This document shows, piece by piece, positions 31,711-46,282 of a stretch of 64,000 nucleotides of DNA. The notes beneath the pieces were generated by a model. That model worked only from the letters and a program-made list of their open reading frames with translations. It had not been told where the DNA came from and made no database searches. Source of the DNA: Isoetes taiwanensis (lineage: Eukaryota > Streptophyta > Lycopodiopsida > Isoetales > Isoetaceae); NCBI GenBank assembly GCA_021234155.1, contig JAJEKV010000018.1, positions 18,947,423-19,011,422 of the forward strand, in the 5' to 3' direction. Within the stretch, counting starts at the first letter, position 1; the number at the start of each line of letters is the position of its first letter. A program made the translations under genes and the position numbers.

Positions 31711-34700
31711 TACAATAGCAGAACTACTCATGCTCACATAATCTAAGCTTTCAAAGTTGGAACTATTTGCTTACATTTTCTCATATGACTGATTTATACA
31801 ATTCACAGTACATGAGCATGGCCTTCACTCCTAATATATACCTTGAACTCGTTTGTATAGTTTTCACACAATTACCAAATGTAGTTCATCATTTTTTTTA
31901 AAGGGTTATATCGTGTAGGTTAACTTAGGGCTAAGGGTTAGAGCATGTAACATGTTCTTTAACCCTTGACAATGAGTGAACATAGCGTGTAATCAAGAAG
32001 TTTACATAAACCTTAAGTTATACCCCTTCCTTTATCTATAGTAAGTAGATTGAAATCGAACTAAGTGCGATATGATTAATTAAATGTCGTAGATTTCAAT
32101 AAGCAAAAAGAAAAGGGCATTCTAAAGTTTGTGGAGGGAGGGAGGACTTGTTATCTTGGTTGGTTATTGCTTATAATGGGAGGATTGGATTGGGCTCTAC
32201 ACGTTGGTATACACATAAGTGGTGGATCATGGGCGTTGGAAAATCATCAATTGTTGCTAACCACAAACAATGCACACAATATACTGTTTAGACAATTAGA
32301 CTATTCTATACAATATACAACAAGGTTGATTCAACAAGGTTAGGAACAATATGCTTTATTGATAGTCTTACCAAACTAAGGAACAAACCCATGCCACCGC
32401 ACATGGCACCACATCCTAATCCACTGCTCTGCCGGAAAAAAAAAAATGTTCATTATTGTAGATGGGTTGCTCCTAAAAAAAAAGACCAGATCATGTAAAA
32501 AAAATGTTCACTATTGTAGACGGGTTAAATTGAAAAACAATCTTGTCATCCTTGTAGTAATGAAATGTACAGTCTCTTCATCCAACTTTACTTGGCTATT
32601 TTATGCAGATAATGCAGAGAAATTTGATTCATTGTAAAGGATGCAACAGGATAAAGTTTGCAATGGGTTATCAAAATTTTAAATTCTCTTTTTCCAGCAG
32701 GGAACTTGAAATAAGTTTAATTCCCATGGGTTTCCACAATTAATTCTAATTAGTAGGTTATTGATATGAATTATTTGAAATGCATAGACAAAGCTCGAGT
32801 TGCTTCTATTATTGTTGCCTTTCTTGAGCGAGACTACCAAATCCTAGAGAAATATTTCCACCGAGGAAGCTCGGCACAATATTTTAACATCTTACCTCGG
32901 TAAGTTAAGAATGATAACAAATTGCAAAACACATTCTCTAATGACATGAGAAAGCACAAACCCACGGAACAAAACTTGCCCATTGAATCTGAATCTGAGT
33001 AATCATCAAGCTGCAAAGAGAAAGTACACATCAAACTTAAAAAACGCCCCTTCAATACATTGTTAGAAACATCTATCACAACAAAGAAACATCATATCCA
33101 AATTCCTTGAAAACTTAAAAATCAAATAATGACACCAAGAATCGTCCGTGTCCTCACCTAAAGAAATGTACCTTGAGGTCATATTCCAAAGTCTCACATG
33201 CTCATATCCAGCATTGCATGATGCAGATAGATTTATTTTGCTCCAACGTGTTGCAGACTTGTGAAAGAATTGTATGTTCAGATGGATTTAATTTTGAGAG
33301 CAACAAACATGCATGTACATCCAAATAATTAAATAAATGAAGGAAACATGAATATGGAATAAGCAGAAAGTAATTATCTGAAATATACCGAATACAATAA
33401 GCAAAAAGAAACTTTATCTTCTCAGCCATTGGTCCATGTCGAAGAGAGCCCTTTCCGCAGGTTTGCAAAATGCATAAAGATGCGAACCACACACATTTCT
33501 TTTGTTCATTCATATACAAATGCAATATACATCTCTACTTCCTACAATTAACTGCAATTGAAGACTATAGAGAAACAAAGCATGAAATACCAAAATATTA
33601 CTTACTGAATTTAATCTGTTATACATCAGAAGAATTCGAGTTGTGCAACTCATTGTTTCAAAAAAGTTACAGAGCGCAGGTCATTGTTTTCAAACAAAGC
33701 ACCTCCATATTTGCATGATAGCCTTGTTAACAAAGTATAACCTGCAGAATTTTCTAAATCCAAAATTGCATGTCCATTGCACAATAACAATATGCAATAA
33801 CAATATGCCATAACAATATGCAATGTCCATTATGCAAGTTCAGAGATTTTTTTGAAGGCCAAGTTGGACCACAACATGCGATTTTGCTCATCAAGAAAGC
33901 AAAATTGGATCCGAGAAATGGTTGTTCCAAGCAAATACATCAAAATATTTTTGAACTTGAGCAATAGAGAAAACTAGATTTGCACTTCCAAAATACGAGA
34001 GATGGCAACGTCCCATAGCTAGCCCCTATTTCATAGACAATTTCAGCAAATAATATGAAGACGTGTCACGGATAATTCCACCAGTGAAGCTGCTGACAAC
34101 AGACGTTAGGTTGCATTGAACGTAGGCATGCAAACTAGTTTTTCCCAGGCACATGCCAATCTAATGGCTTGGTAACTACTGCACTTCCAATGCACAATGC
34201 CCTTTTCGAGTTTATAGCCACACATCCACACAAAGAGTTTACCTAAAGCGGTGAGAAGCATTATCGTCAAAAATCTTGACACTTCCGTTTTGGTCGATCT
34301 TTGATCTGCAGCAATGACCTGTAAAAACACAAATTAGGCAACAAATTTGTAGAAACACCAAGGAGTCTAAAGATCCAAAAGATACTGCCTACTTTGCTTG
34401 TTTCTTTTTTCTTTTGTCATGTGTGGCGCCAGGAACCCCATCCAGCATAAAAACTGTGTCTCTGCGTAATGTCCAGCATTACACAAAGCTGAACTAAGCT
34501 GCTACTTGATATATTGAGCTAGTCCAATATATCCATCCTCGCCTTGGGTAAAACTATCTTTTAAAAGAATGAAATGATTGCTTCTTCATGAGCTGCGGCT
34601 TGCTCAACATGCCATATCTGGCAATATTAGGAAATTAATACGTAGAGTAAAATGGGATAACGAAAAAAAATGCAGGCTTTGGATTCGTTGTCCAATGATG

Positions 34701-35370
34701 CAGGCTAATCCTAGATCCACCATGTGCAATCAAGAGTGGATTAGGCAAAGCAAGCCTGAACCAAGAAAACTCGGTTGAACAAAGCAATATGGATCCCCTG
34801 CTTTTGCTCCAGCACAAATTAGCAGAATAACATCGTTTCTTATGGCTTGCAACCATCTCATAACCTAGGCCTGCTCCTGCATAAGACATATCTGATATGA
34901 GTGATTGGATATCTGATAGAACAAAAAATGGCAGAACTTACCTAATCCGGCTACTTCGAGATGTCTTCCCAAAATGTCTGGACATGAGATTTATCAGCAG
35001 GTTTTTGCAATGCCGGAATTCCCTGGCACTCACATACAAAAAAAAAGGGGAGGGAAATCCTTCTATATAACTCTGTCATGGCCGCTTACCATCCGACCGA
35101 ATTTAGCAAATCTTATGCATGTAAAATATAAACCTAGATACGACATTGCAACTCAAATGCTTAACCCAATACCTGATCATGCCCGGCAAGCGAAACCTTC
35201 TCCTTCTTAAAGACATTAGTTTCAAATCCCACATCAGCTCCACGGGTAACAGACCAGCTCCACGGGCTACATCGGTTTAGAAAGGAAAATGTTGATGCTC
35301 GCGCTACCGCGGTTACTCGGTTGGAGCATCCCGGATCCGAACGCGGTGACCGAGTTTACAAATAATAAGC
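31711..35370. other. Unassigned region with scattered exon-like pieces
   Basis: No complete gene. Minus-strand exon-like pieces are LDDYSDSDSMG after a TTTGCAG acceptor (about 33012) and SKIDQNGSVKIFDDNASHRF between TTTTTACAG and GTAAAC (about 34320-34245). A 13-bp AATAACAATATGC repeat, three copies, lies at 33783-33825. None identifies a family. Confidence 0.3.
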
Positions 35371-35378
35371 AAACTTAC

Positions 35379-35497
35379 CATCCACATTTTTGCCTCGCCA
35401 CCCGGATAAACATTGGGTCGAATCTGCGAAATGCCTCTGTTTGCATGACGCCATGCCCAAAGCTTCTGTGTGTTGACGACTCCCCCTTCCTACTCAT
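35379..35497 (-). CDS. Candidate first exon of an unidentified gene
   Basis: ATG at 35497 reads MSRKGESSTHRSFGHGVMQT, then FDPMFIRVARQKCG, and ends at a GTAAGT donor. The frame is open for 25 more codons upstream without an ATG. Function unknown. Confidence 0.35.
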
Positions 35498-35610
35498 CCT
35501 AATCCTGCATTTATCCGCTATTTCTCCTCTGCTCGATATGTACCGGTTAACCAGTTCCCACACCAGCCGCACATCAACAATGGCGACCTAACATTTACAG
35601 GTAAGAGTAG

Positions 35611-35718
35611 GTTTTTAGCAGTCACAGCATATCCTAGGTATATTCCAGCATATACCTAGGATATGCCAAAAGCCCACATAAACAAGGGTTTGCCCCCCTA
35701 GGGGCAACCCAAAAAAAG
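35611..35718. repeat. Dispersed repeat, copy 1 (inverted relative to copy 2)
   Basis: About 105 bp ending ATAAACAAGGGTTTGCCCCC..AGGGGCAACCCAAAAAAA. The reverse complement of 37943-38050 matches it with ~80% identity. Probably ends of a DNA transposon or two solo copies of a MITE. Confidence 0.75.
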
Positions 35719-37942
35719 GATTTAAATATTACAATATAGTACTTGGGTCGCAATTTTTTGCGTTGGGTTAATTTCGTGATGCCATGTGACAGATAATTCT
35801 ATTGCAGAATGGTAGTTGAGTCTATCATTCTGCATCTCCGGCCGATAAACCTTCTATCTACAACCAGAAGCTTCTGTCTGGTGGAATCCAAGCTTTTAGG
35901 GGAAAAAGCTCCATGCAAAGCGGAGGAAGAAAACTGTAGGAAAAGTAAGGGGTTAGAAAAGCACACGGCATTGCAGCCGTCGTGATTCAAAGAAGCGATC
36001 GAGACCGGAATGCTAGGACACTACGCTACAGAAACGAAAAAAATTGCTCCCCAAATACAATACTGCGAGTTGAAGTTTTTTTTTTAAGGCATTCTAGCGT
36101 GGCCGGTGACCTGCTCCAGGCTAACGCCGGTTGTGGGACCCCATCGGTGCCAGAATGCCTTCAAAAAAACCTTGAACTCATACAACAACATTCATTTGCT
36201 ATGTAGAATATGAGTATTATGATAATACTTCTTTTAATGGGAATCAATATAATATAAACATTAGCTTTTAGGATGCATACAATGTCGTCTCAATTCTCAT
36301 CAAACTTTTTGCTTGTATTGCCAGAGACCATGACCCAAAGACTTTATATAGAGTCTCTTTATTGTTGCTTTTCTTATCTCCTTTCGTGAGTATTTCTCTA
36401 TAGCAATCACAGATCCACATGATAGGCAATATGTGTAAATGTTGATTGATAATCGTGCTTAAACGTGGAATTCTCCAACACATGCAGGGAGTTGCTTGGC
36501 ACATCCTTTTTGGCCTTACAGGTTCCTATTGCACATCTTATGGTCACGCAAAAAAAAATTAGGCATTTTTAAATAGCAAGAGGGCTTTTCCCATACCATG
36601 GTCTCAAAAGGCCATGGGTTCTATATTTCACTCACTCACATAAGGGCATTATACTCCATTCTCCTACATTCCTGAGTTTGTCATGCCAGCGAAATCCAGA
36701 CTCAAATAGAGCAAAAACAAAACAACTTTCGCTAGAAGACAAATTTGCGAACTACAAGACACAGCCAAGACATGCTTGAGATTTGCTTGAGATTTTCAAG
36801 ACATACTTGAGATTTACTTGAGATTTTCAGATGCCTCCTCGACCCATCTGAATTTTTGAGATTTTTAGTGCCATGCAAGATGAACTGCGGCTGAGATCAA
36901 GGTAACACCTGTGTGTGCAGTAAGTTCTTAACTAGCTACCTCGAGCATTGTAAAACATCCGCATTGGCCTTGAATTAAGTGAAATGACTGGACTTCAAAA
37001 CTCTACCCTAAGCAACAATGAGAGAAGAACATTTCATTTTATGCAAAAGAATAGGATTTCTGAAATCTTGATCTTTGCAGGAATGGCATTGAATCATGAG
37101 CTTTCATGTTGTATTGGACGGCCCCAAAGCCTCAATATTCTTGCACCTAGGAATAGCATGCGGGATAAATGTCAAACCAAAAGAGAGTATGCATAAGCAA
37201 CATTGAAAATGTGAAGATAGAATGCCTTTAATTATTCTCTGAAATTCATATACCACCTTGCAACTCAAGCAGATGTTCTATCCATTTCTGGAAAATGGTA
37301 AAGCCTCAAATTCACGCCACAATAAGAAATTCATATTAAGCCGTATATTGGCAGAAAGAAAGTGTTTGTCAAAGAAGTCTTCTTGCCTCTCATCTACAAC
37401 CGTTTTCATTGTGCTATGCTATACTTGTCTAGAAGCAATGTGAAGAATTATCAAGATTGGTTTGACCAGATAATGATATTGCATTGATGGTTACCTTATC
37501 TTGATAACTTTTTTTTTTTTTTTTTTTTTTTTTTTATATGCAAGTTTTACTCAAGGGAATTAGACCTTTGGACCTAGGCTGACTCAGGCATAGATTTGCT
37601 TATGAGGTAAATCCGTGGTCCATGCTTATGTAACCATTGGATACTTTAGTTTTCCAAGTGTACTCATACGTATTTATGTTTTCAAATACTCCTAGAATGG
37701 GATGTTTATTTTGACATGTTTAAGTCCATGGTCCTTATTAGGACATGCTTTATAGGCTGAGTAACATGGCTTTTTTGAATTTGCGTTTGGACCATTGATA
37801 CAATGGGAAAAATTTGGGATATATGGTTTGAGTGTATGCTCAAATAGTTATTTCCATTTATGAAGGGCAATTCCATAGCATACCCAGGCAGATCTCAAAG
37901 TAAATCTGTGGCAGAAAAATTCAAGAGGGAAATCCGTGGCTT

Positions 37943-38050
37943 TGATTTTTTGGGTTGCCCCTAGGGGGGCAATCCCTTGTTTATATGGGTTTTCGGCATA
38001 TTCCTGGTATATGTCGGTATATGCCAAGAACATCCGGAAAACTGCTCCAA
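37943..38050. repeat. Dispersed repeat, copy 2 (inverted relative to copy 1)
   Basis: TTTTTTGGGTTGCCCCTAGG followed by GGGGCAATCCCTTGTTTATATGGGTTTTCGGCATATTCC-type sequence, the inverse of 35611-35718. 2.2 kb separates the copies, with no transposase recognised between them. Confidence 0.75.
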
Positions 38051-41000
38051 ACTCCCAGTAGCCTGTAAACTCTCGGTTGCCCCTGTTGCTGGGCAGCCGC
38101 TCTAAAACCGTCTAACCGGCAAACCCTACTCTGATCAAGCTTTTTTTACTCTTATGGTAAGCCAGTTCTTCTTTCCGATGCTTTTGATTGTCTATATTCT
38201 ATATTCTATGGTTTTTGTTTGCCATTCCAATTGGACGGCTTAGGTTTTTGTTTGCCATTCCATGAGACAGATGCAGGCTTCTCAGAATCGGAACCATTAG
38301 CAGAATTTGGATGAGCGCCCACCATGTCCAGATGCTTAGAAGAAGCAATCTGAAGCCGAAATGCACAACTGCACAACCCTTTTTATTCTGTTAGGAACTC
38401 CGGTAAATCTACCATGGCAAAACCAGTGTGGTTTGTGACGTTATCTACTTAACCTAAGGGCCCGGCAGCGTCACTTCTCCCTGATACAAATTAGGGTATT
38501 GAAGGTTTATTTACAGCTCTGCTTTTACCTCAGGCGCTTGGTATTTCCCTCTGAAGATCTTAACTCCCTCATTCAAGCAACTGAAGCTCAAGTGTTGGTT
38601 ATGGCAGAATCTATTGAATCACATAGGTATTATTTAAACCTGCCTTTAACATTCATATTTTGGATTAAACCGAGCTTATGATTATTTTTCCCCAGCTATT
38701 CGATGATGGAGCCTGCTATTTTTACTCTTATGGTAAGCCAGTTCTTCTATCCTATGCTTTTGATTGTCTATATTCTAATTCTTTTTTATGCAGCTTGCGT
38801 ATATATTTGAAGTGAGATCATGTCAAAAGAGGCCCCAGATGGATTAATGCCAGCACATGATATCCAGAAGCGCATGGCTCATGCAAACAGAGATGCCATA
38901 GAACTTGACAGATTTCAATGTTGAGCAGCCTGTGCTTTTCATGTATGCATGCAGTTGCAGTTATGAATAGTCCTGTGCTTTTCGTGCATGCAACAAAAGG
39001 AAAGGTAATTCCATCATGCTACAAAACATCTTTTACATCTTTAACTGTGGTGCTTAAAACATCTTTTACAACTGTGGTGCCAAGCCTTTAAGCTTAGAAA
39101 TGTTACCTCGAAGCAAAATTTTGGCTGCAAGTCTGCATTGAGGGTTACAACAGATCACATGCTTTAGCTGTATGTGTAGATGCACCAAATATCTTGCAAA
39201 AACGTTATGATTTTAGAATCAAGCCTTCAGGGTGCATCCCATGAGTATTTCCGCTTCTGTTTGATGATATTTTGCTTCCATTGCAGGATGCTTTCGAGAA
39301 GGATCCAACAACATCAGGGTATGCTACATGTTTATTGTGATGTATAATTCGATTTTTTGGATCTTCCTTTTGCTAAACACCGAGTATAAATTTGTGACAC
39401 TAGGGATAATTTTGTGGAGCAGATGAAGGCCGGATGACAAGGGCATATGTCTCAGTATGAGTATTTGCAGACCTCGAAGCTATCTTATGGCATCTAAATT
39501 TACTGTCGCTCGCTTAAAGTTCCTGAAGGTCTTCTCTAATTTGTTACATCCCTCCAAGATCTTGCCATAGCATTTTACTAGCAGTCTTCAAGGTTACTTT
39601 ATTTCCTTCCCCTTTCTTGCCCTTAACTTTTGCTTTTATTCTCAAAATATTTTCTTCCCCCTTTGAGTTAAAGCTTGAGCTTCTCTCCAGGTGAACTCAT
39701 TGCTTTCTAACAATTCCTGCAAGGGAGTTGTCCTCAAGGCTGTAAGCCCATACAGTTGCAAAATTCATTTACGGCGATGCACTGAGACAGGGGACATGGT
39801 TATTCTTTGTCATGTTCAACTGCATTAGGGGAATATAGCAATTGGCAATGCACCTACAGATTGATGTAGCACAGCAATGAATGATGACCTGTATAAAATA
39901 AACAGCAGCTCTCACATGGGCAACTTCAAACACACAACACAAGATCCATTACATATACTGTCATTTTCTATTTCATGCATTTGCTTTTCATGTATGCGTG
40001 TACTCTATTGGTTGTGGGAGACACAGTTCCAAAATGCTAAACTTGGCAAAATCACGTGGATAAGTACAATATCTAAACCAAATTGCGATATTTCAGATTG
40101 CTCTTGCTCATGGTTTGAGCCCATGGTTACTCATAAACATTTGAAATCCATGGTTGCAATACTTAATCGAAAGCTTAGATAGAACGACGTAAAAGAGAAA
40201 CTTGAATTGTTTTAGAATGTGAATGTTGATTATGCTGAGATATCATTGACCTCAACCATAAAGAAATAGATGTTAACAGTCAATGAACATTTATCTGGCA
40301 GTCTCGCCTGTGGATTTTGCAATATTTGCTAGAGTATTTAGAAACCCAAAAAGGTTCATATGAGAGTAATTGAGTTTTAAATTTCCTTTTCCTAAAAGTT
40401 AGCAAGGGGAATAGAAATACACATTTTTCAAAGATTGACCCAAATGGAGTGCATGCATTAATATAATGGATATATATTCAAAGTTTACCTATTTAAACCT
40501 GAACCAAAATGTTTTACAATCAATCTTGCAAGAGTGGCATCATTCATTTTAACACATAAATGCAAAAAACACCACAAAAAGAAATGGAAAGACATTGCAA
40601 AAAAGAAATGAAGTGAAGCTTTATACCATTCTTTTTAAGAACATCATAAATGCATCTATAATGTAGAAGCAAATTCAGTGCTTGATGGGTGTCTTTTTCC
40701 CATTTTTTCCAGCTTGACCATTTCTTTTCTTCTTTTTCTTTCTGGGTGGATCATTTCGAGAGCAGGTTATGAGCGTTTGAAGGTTCCATCAAGATATGAT
40801 TGTCAGACATTGTTTTTTAAATGGTTCATAGGCTGATTTTCGGCAGTGCCTATGCCGAAAATCCTGCCTGAGGTGAGTTCTATACATACATGTGTACACT
40901 TATACTGCCTTATACTGCATGTGTACACTTTGTGCCAGTTCTTTTTTCAATCATTTTATCTTTGGATTTTGAGCCTTACATGCAATTTTGTTGATTCTGC

Positions 41001-42293
41001 AGTTGGGCCACCTCATCTTTCCGATTCGGGTGTTTGCTTTTATCTTGAGGTAAAACATGGAAGGATTTATTTGCTCCATGCTATGTTTTCATTTAGTAAT
41101 TTCTCAATGTAGGTTTGCAGTCAGACTTTGGAGCAAGGGATTATTTCTTTAGATCATTTCTAATTGTTTGCTCTCTAGCAAGTAACTGCATCAGGCTGGT
41201 TCGTCTCTGTGGTAAAGCCCTATGAAAGGACTTAATGTATGTTGTTAATGATTGTTAATAATTATTGCCAGAATACATTCTCTGCTCACAACAGCTCAGA
41301 TCCTCTGCTCCTTTTCTACTAGGCTCAGAGTAAAGTCTAAATATCACCACTGCCAAAGGTGGAGTTAGGGTCTTCTCGGAATCTCAGGCCTGGGGAATGG
41401 GTGGTTGCTGTTGGCAGTCCCTTGCATCTACAAAATATTGTACCTCAATTGGAATTATCAAGTCAAGTTACAGATCATGGCGTATATTGCTATTTGTGAT
41501 TGTGTTATCACGCTTTTTTACTTCATGAATCATCATAAGCCAGCTCACAACATCGAACAGTTGTATATCCAACTTGATTCCTTCATATATACTGAACAAC
41601 ATGTTTGTTTACAGCATGTTTGTATATGGCAATGGCAACGTAGCAAGAGGCCGGGAAGAAAGGCTGCATCTGTGGTTTGATCCAACATCAGATTTCCATC
41701 AATACATCCAGCTGCCTCAAGTCTATTAAATATTTTCAAAAAAATACATCAGGATGTTGGCTACTCCATATCTTCACGTATGAATCTTGAGAAATTGGTT
41801 CATATCTCTGCCACAAAATTGCAGAACAATCATGCTTATCTTATTTATTTCTTTATTTTTATCTTAGGGCGTGCCACTCTTAAATACAGTTCTTAGTGGT
41901 ATGTATTTACATGACTTCCCTTTTTTGTACATGGACTTGCTTAAGTATTCCACTAAAGTATCTTATGTGTTTATACTATGACCAGTTACAGGAGCATCAT
42001 GCTAATTCATGCGAAGAGAGGACGAGAACCTTTCATAAATGCAGCCATTCGTGCCATTTCTAAAAAATGATCTGGAGTGGTTTTCCTGCTTTGAAGAAAT
42101 TATGGCATGCAAATGCAATCCTAACTGCAGCTATACAAAGTTGCATTTAGACGATCATTTTCACAAAGGTATTTGCTTGCAACATATCTTTCCTTGCTTT
42201 TATGCCGTTTACTTTACTTATCCTAATATGGACTTCATTTTTCATCAGCAATAGCTTCTGATTGATATATACTTTGCATGTTGTACAATCAGA

Positions 42294-42698
42294 GCATTAT
42301 TAACATAAACCATTGCATTTCACACATTTAAATTAAAATCCCCCTTAAACCCCCTTTGGTTTGGGTGCATATTCACACGGGGGGTTACTCCGGGCAACGA
42401 GAGCTGTCGGATGGGCATATTTGCCCTTTATGCCAAGATCTGGACCGTACATAGCGATCCTCATTTGTGGGGTATGCATGTACAAGTTTAAGTATACTGT
42501 ATATTAAAGTTTGCAAAATACTATAAGATTTGAGAGAATGTACTCAATAGTGTTAATTTTGTACATGTATTGTAAATATATTTTTGGGGCTCTCGCTGCC
42601 CTCGTAACCCCGATGTGAATATGCACCCAAACCAAAGGGGTTTAAGGGGATTTTAATTTAAATGTGTGAAATACAATGGTTTATGTTAATAATGTTAA
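42294..42698. mobile_element. MITE with ~110-bp terminal inverted repeats
   Basis: ATTATTAACATAAACCATTG .. CCCTTTGGTTTGGGTGCATA at the left is repeated inverted at the right end (about 42590-42698). The 405-bp element has no ORF. The TIR is long for a MITE, close to a foldback element. Target duplication not determined. Confidence 0.85.
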
Positions 42699-42963
42699 TG
42701 GTAGTTGTGTGTTGATTGTTATATTAAAAATTTTGGGCCCTTCGGGGCCCTAACTAAAAGCAAACATAATTAAACTTTATGGGTCTAAACATTAATTACT
42801 AAAAAGCACAATAAGATCAAGACAAACAAATTATTTCCATTGCATACCAAGAGCACCCAAATATACGTAAAACAAAACTTTATAAAATGGGCAAAAACAA
42901 CAATAACATCATAAGGTTTACTTAAAGGGCCCATGACGCCCAATAAAAAAGCCAGCAAGATTA

Positions 42964-43090
42964 CCACAAATTGTTGAGTAGCAATGCTCCTTTTCCCAAA
43001 AAGCTGCTGAAAATCCTGATGCTAATACCACAAATTGTTGAGTAGCAATGCTCCTTTTTCCCAAAAAGCTCACTGAAAATCCTAATGCCA
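42964..43090. repeat. 64-bp tandem duplication
   Basis: CACAAATTGTTGAGTAGCAA and the following ~44 bp occur twice in direct succession with a few differences. Confidence 0.85.
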
Positions 43091-44499
43091 CACATGCATT
43101 CGAGCATTTTAAGAGCCTTATTATTCTAGAAAAGGATCAAAAGCAGGGCCATTTGATAATTGTAACATACTTTCTTACCGCTAAATCCTAAGAATAAAAA
43201 CAGGACATGCTTATATGGACGTCTGGGACACTTGAAACACACGAAATCCTGAACATATGGACACTCTGGTTGCAGTAGTAAGGATAAAGCCTCAGAACTC
43301 AATGGGCTTTGTTCAGGATGAAAAAAACAAACACAATGAGTACAACCTTTACTTCAAATATCAACACGGAAAAGCTCACTAATACTTAAAGCATGCAAAG
43401 AGGAATACTATCCGCTTAAGCAAATAATACAACACAATAGCAAGGTAAAACATACATGGGGATCTGGATCTGCTTTCACGGCAAAATCAACCACACAACC
43501 TGTTCTTTGATGGAACAACGCCATATCTGTAAAGTGCAAACTTAGTGATCAACTAGTGGCAAATTTTATGGAGTTTACTAAGTACCCTCTTCCATACTAC
43601 CATTGAGCCAACTTTGATATTGCTGAAGGTATGAAAGAAAAGATGCTTTTCTTTGCCATCATTGATTCCTCTGGCATTGTACCAATCTGCATATTTCTTG
43701 AGATGCTTCTTACATTTTGGATCCAAGCCACCCTAACAAGACCATTATGTTGCTACCTCTTTGCCATGACCTTTTTCATCAATTTGTGCTTGTTTTACAT
43801 CAAAAAACACACCACTTTGAAATAACAATGCAAAGATCGAGCTACATTGCCGAAATGGGAATAGCCGGATGCAAAGAAAAGCTCTTCTTGGAAAAGCTCC
43901 TCGAAGATGAAACCCCTCCCGGTAGTATCCTTGAATGAGTAAATCAAAAACAACAGATGGCTATCCCGGCAATGAGAATGTGTCAACAATTGCTATACAA
44001 TTACAACAATTACTCAAAGAGATTAGATGGAGTCTACCTCAAGAAAGTCCAAAACCGTTCTTGTCCCAGAGAAATGTTGATAATCCTGCACCAAACAAGC
44101 AGGTGACAAAAATGTGAGAAACAAGAAACTTATATATTAGCGGGGGCCTATACTCTCCTAACTCCTATTAGCGGCTGCAACTTATAAAGCATGCTTCAAG
44201 AAAATATGGAGTTCCCTTAGGCAAGGATATGCTAAATGTTCCAATTCTGAGATGAAGATGGGCCGGAATGAAGCGCTAGTTAGCAAGGAAATTGCATGCT
44301 GCTACAAAGTATTCATCTTAAGGAGTACTGTTACGCTATGGATAACTATAACAAAAGGGGCAGGCAGAGTTATGGTGGCCAGCCACAGAATAGGAGGTAT
44401 CAGGGCCAGCATAGGCAATTTCATGGGGAAACCTCTCAATTTGTTCCTGAAACCCAAAGCATGGATGAACATGGTTTCGACAATGATGATAATCAGGTA

Positions 44500-46280
44500 T
44501 GATAGTTACTTTTCCTTTCAAAGGATGTAAATGTGCATTCTTTAGACTGAAAAATCTGCTCATATGCTTGAGCATTTGGGTGTTAAGGAGGTGTTGGCAA
44601 ATTCGTTTGTCTGCTTTAGAGTGATAATCCCATTTGGTATAGTTCTGATTATCCTCTATTCTGCTTTGTTTATTGTTCCAGGAATTATAGCTTATGATAT
44701 TTTGCATCCTATGCACTCACAATTTGCAGACAAGGTGGCTGCTTAGCAAAAATCTGCTTAAATGGATTGTCCCCTATTTTCCTTTATAGGTCCCCTATAT
44801 TCTAACACAATAAGTTCGATGCATTTTGCCAACCTGTTTCTAACTACGGCAACTAGGTTGTAAGCAATACATGGCATAATTATTTCCCCTTTACCATTCC
44901 TATTACCATTCCTATGCTTACCATTCCTATGCCTGTTACAACATTTTGGACGGTAAATATGAAGTTTCCTGACAAGGTCTATGTATAGGCATTTGATTTA
45001 CTGATGTGGTATAGGTATCCTCGTAATTTCTGTAATATAGACTTCTAGAAGCATTTGTGAATGCTGCCAATGTGGAAACACAGCAGAGAGATACTTTCTG
45101 CAACCCAATAGAGGGATACATTCTCCTAGCCAGATGGATACATTCTGCAAGCCAAACTCAGGCATAAATATTTACCTCTAGTATTCTTATGCCAATAGCA
45201 ATGTATTAGAAGTTAACATGAAGTACCCGGATGGTTATAGCCTATATTGACTGATATAAGTGCTCGTGTTATAGTAATGTGGTTTATCTGGGATATTCAA
45301 GACTTATTTCTGAACTGTATGGCTTTAAAAGTTTTTTTTAGCATTATGATGTATGTGACAACTGTTCTCTTTCTCTTATATGTAAATTAAGTTTATTTCC
45401 TGCCATGCTCATTTAGTCTTTTGGGCAAAAGGTCTACATTAGGTGATCGGTTGACAACCGAGAAGCCTAAGGTACCTTTTGGCCCTTGCATCTTTACCCT
45501 TATCAGGCTAATGATGTATTGGTTGGCTGCAGGTACGGGCTTCTCTTCTTAATGTTTTCCTTTTGTCCAGTATGTCTTAGGTGAGTGTGGAACGTGGCAA
45601 TGGAAGGTGCCAGAATCAAAGAAAAAATGTAGCTGTAAAATGGAACAAAAAATATGGAATATAGTGCTCAAACTGGAAGTTGAGACACGTTTGCATGATG
45701 CATTTTTACGCTTTAACATCCTGCCAAGGTACTTAGTTTCAAATTAATTGTTTGCGAGCTGTTACAAGTGCTTTTGATGGTCCATGCCATGGACAAACAA
45801 TGACCAATTTGTAAGCTCGATTTCTATTGTATCTACATTTTATAACAGTTTGCTGATTACTCTCTTTTATATGCAATTTTGAGAGTCCATGACAAATTGG
45901 AAGCTTTTCCTAAATAATGCATTTCTTAAATAATGCTTTTCATATATATGGTATAATGGTCCAATGTATTTGCTTTTCTCATACAGACCTGGAATTATGA
46001 TTATGCCATTGTATTATTGAAATAATTACAGGTTTGCAAGGGTTGAAACTAGTCCTTTGTTTTTACATCTTTATGATGTAGGTTTCTTGTTGTAAAAAAT
46101 GTTAAAGAGATTTTTGTGACTGTTTACCAAGGAAAGGTATGTTATATGATAACATAGATGCTGTATACCAGGAAAGGATGGTACCATCTAGGACTTAACG
46201 GTTCTTGTATGGCCAGATAAGACAGCGGCGGGATTGACCAATGCTGATGTTTGTGCTAGTCTAGACTAGTTCAAGCCGGT
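44500..46280. other. Unassigned region
   Basis: No gene or element recognised. Short tandem ACCATTCCTAT words lie near 44890-44930. Confidence 0.3.
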
Positions 46281-46282
46281 TT

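Larger units (their letters stand above)
38794..44496 (+). other. Scattered exon-like segments of unidentified gene(s)
   Basis: Plus-strand pieces with good splice borders: 38794-38924 (TTATGCAG acceptor; MSKEAPDGLMPAHDIQKRMA .. then stop), 39287-39320 (DAFEKDPTTSG), 40847-40872 (VPMPKILPE, donor GTGAGT), 41003-41049 (acceptor CTGCAG, donor GTAAAA) and 44323-44496 (YNKRGRQSYGGQPQNRRYQG .. DNDDNQ, donor GTATGA; Gln/Arg/Gly-rich, like an RNA-binding protein tail). I could not chain them into one protein or recognise a family. They may be one decayed gene or several. Confidence 0.3.
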
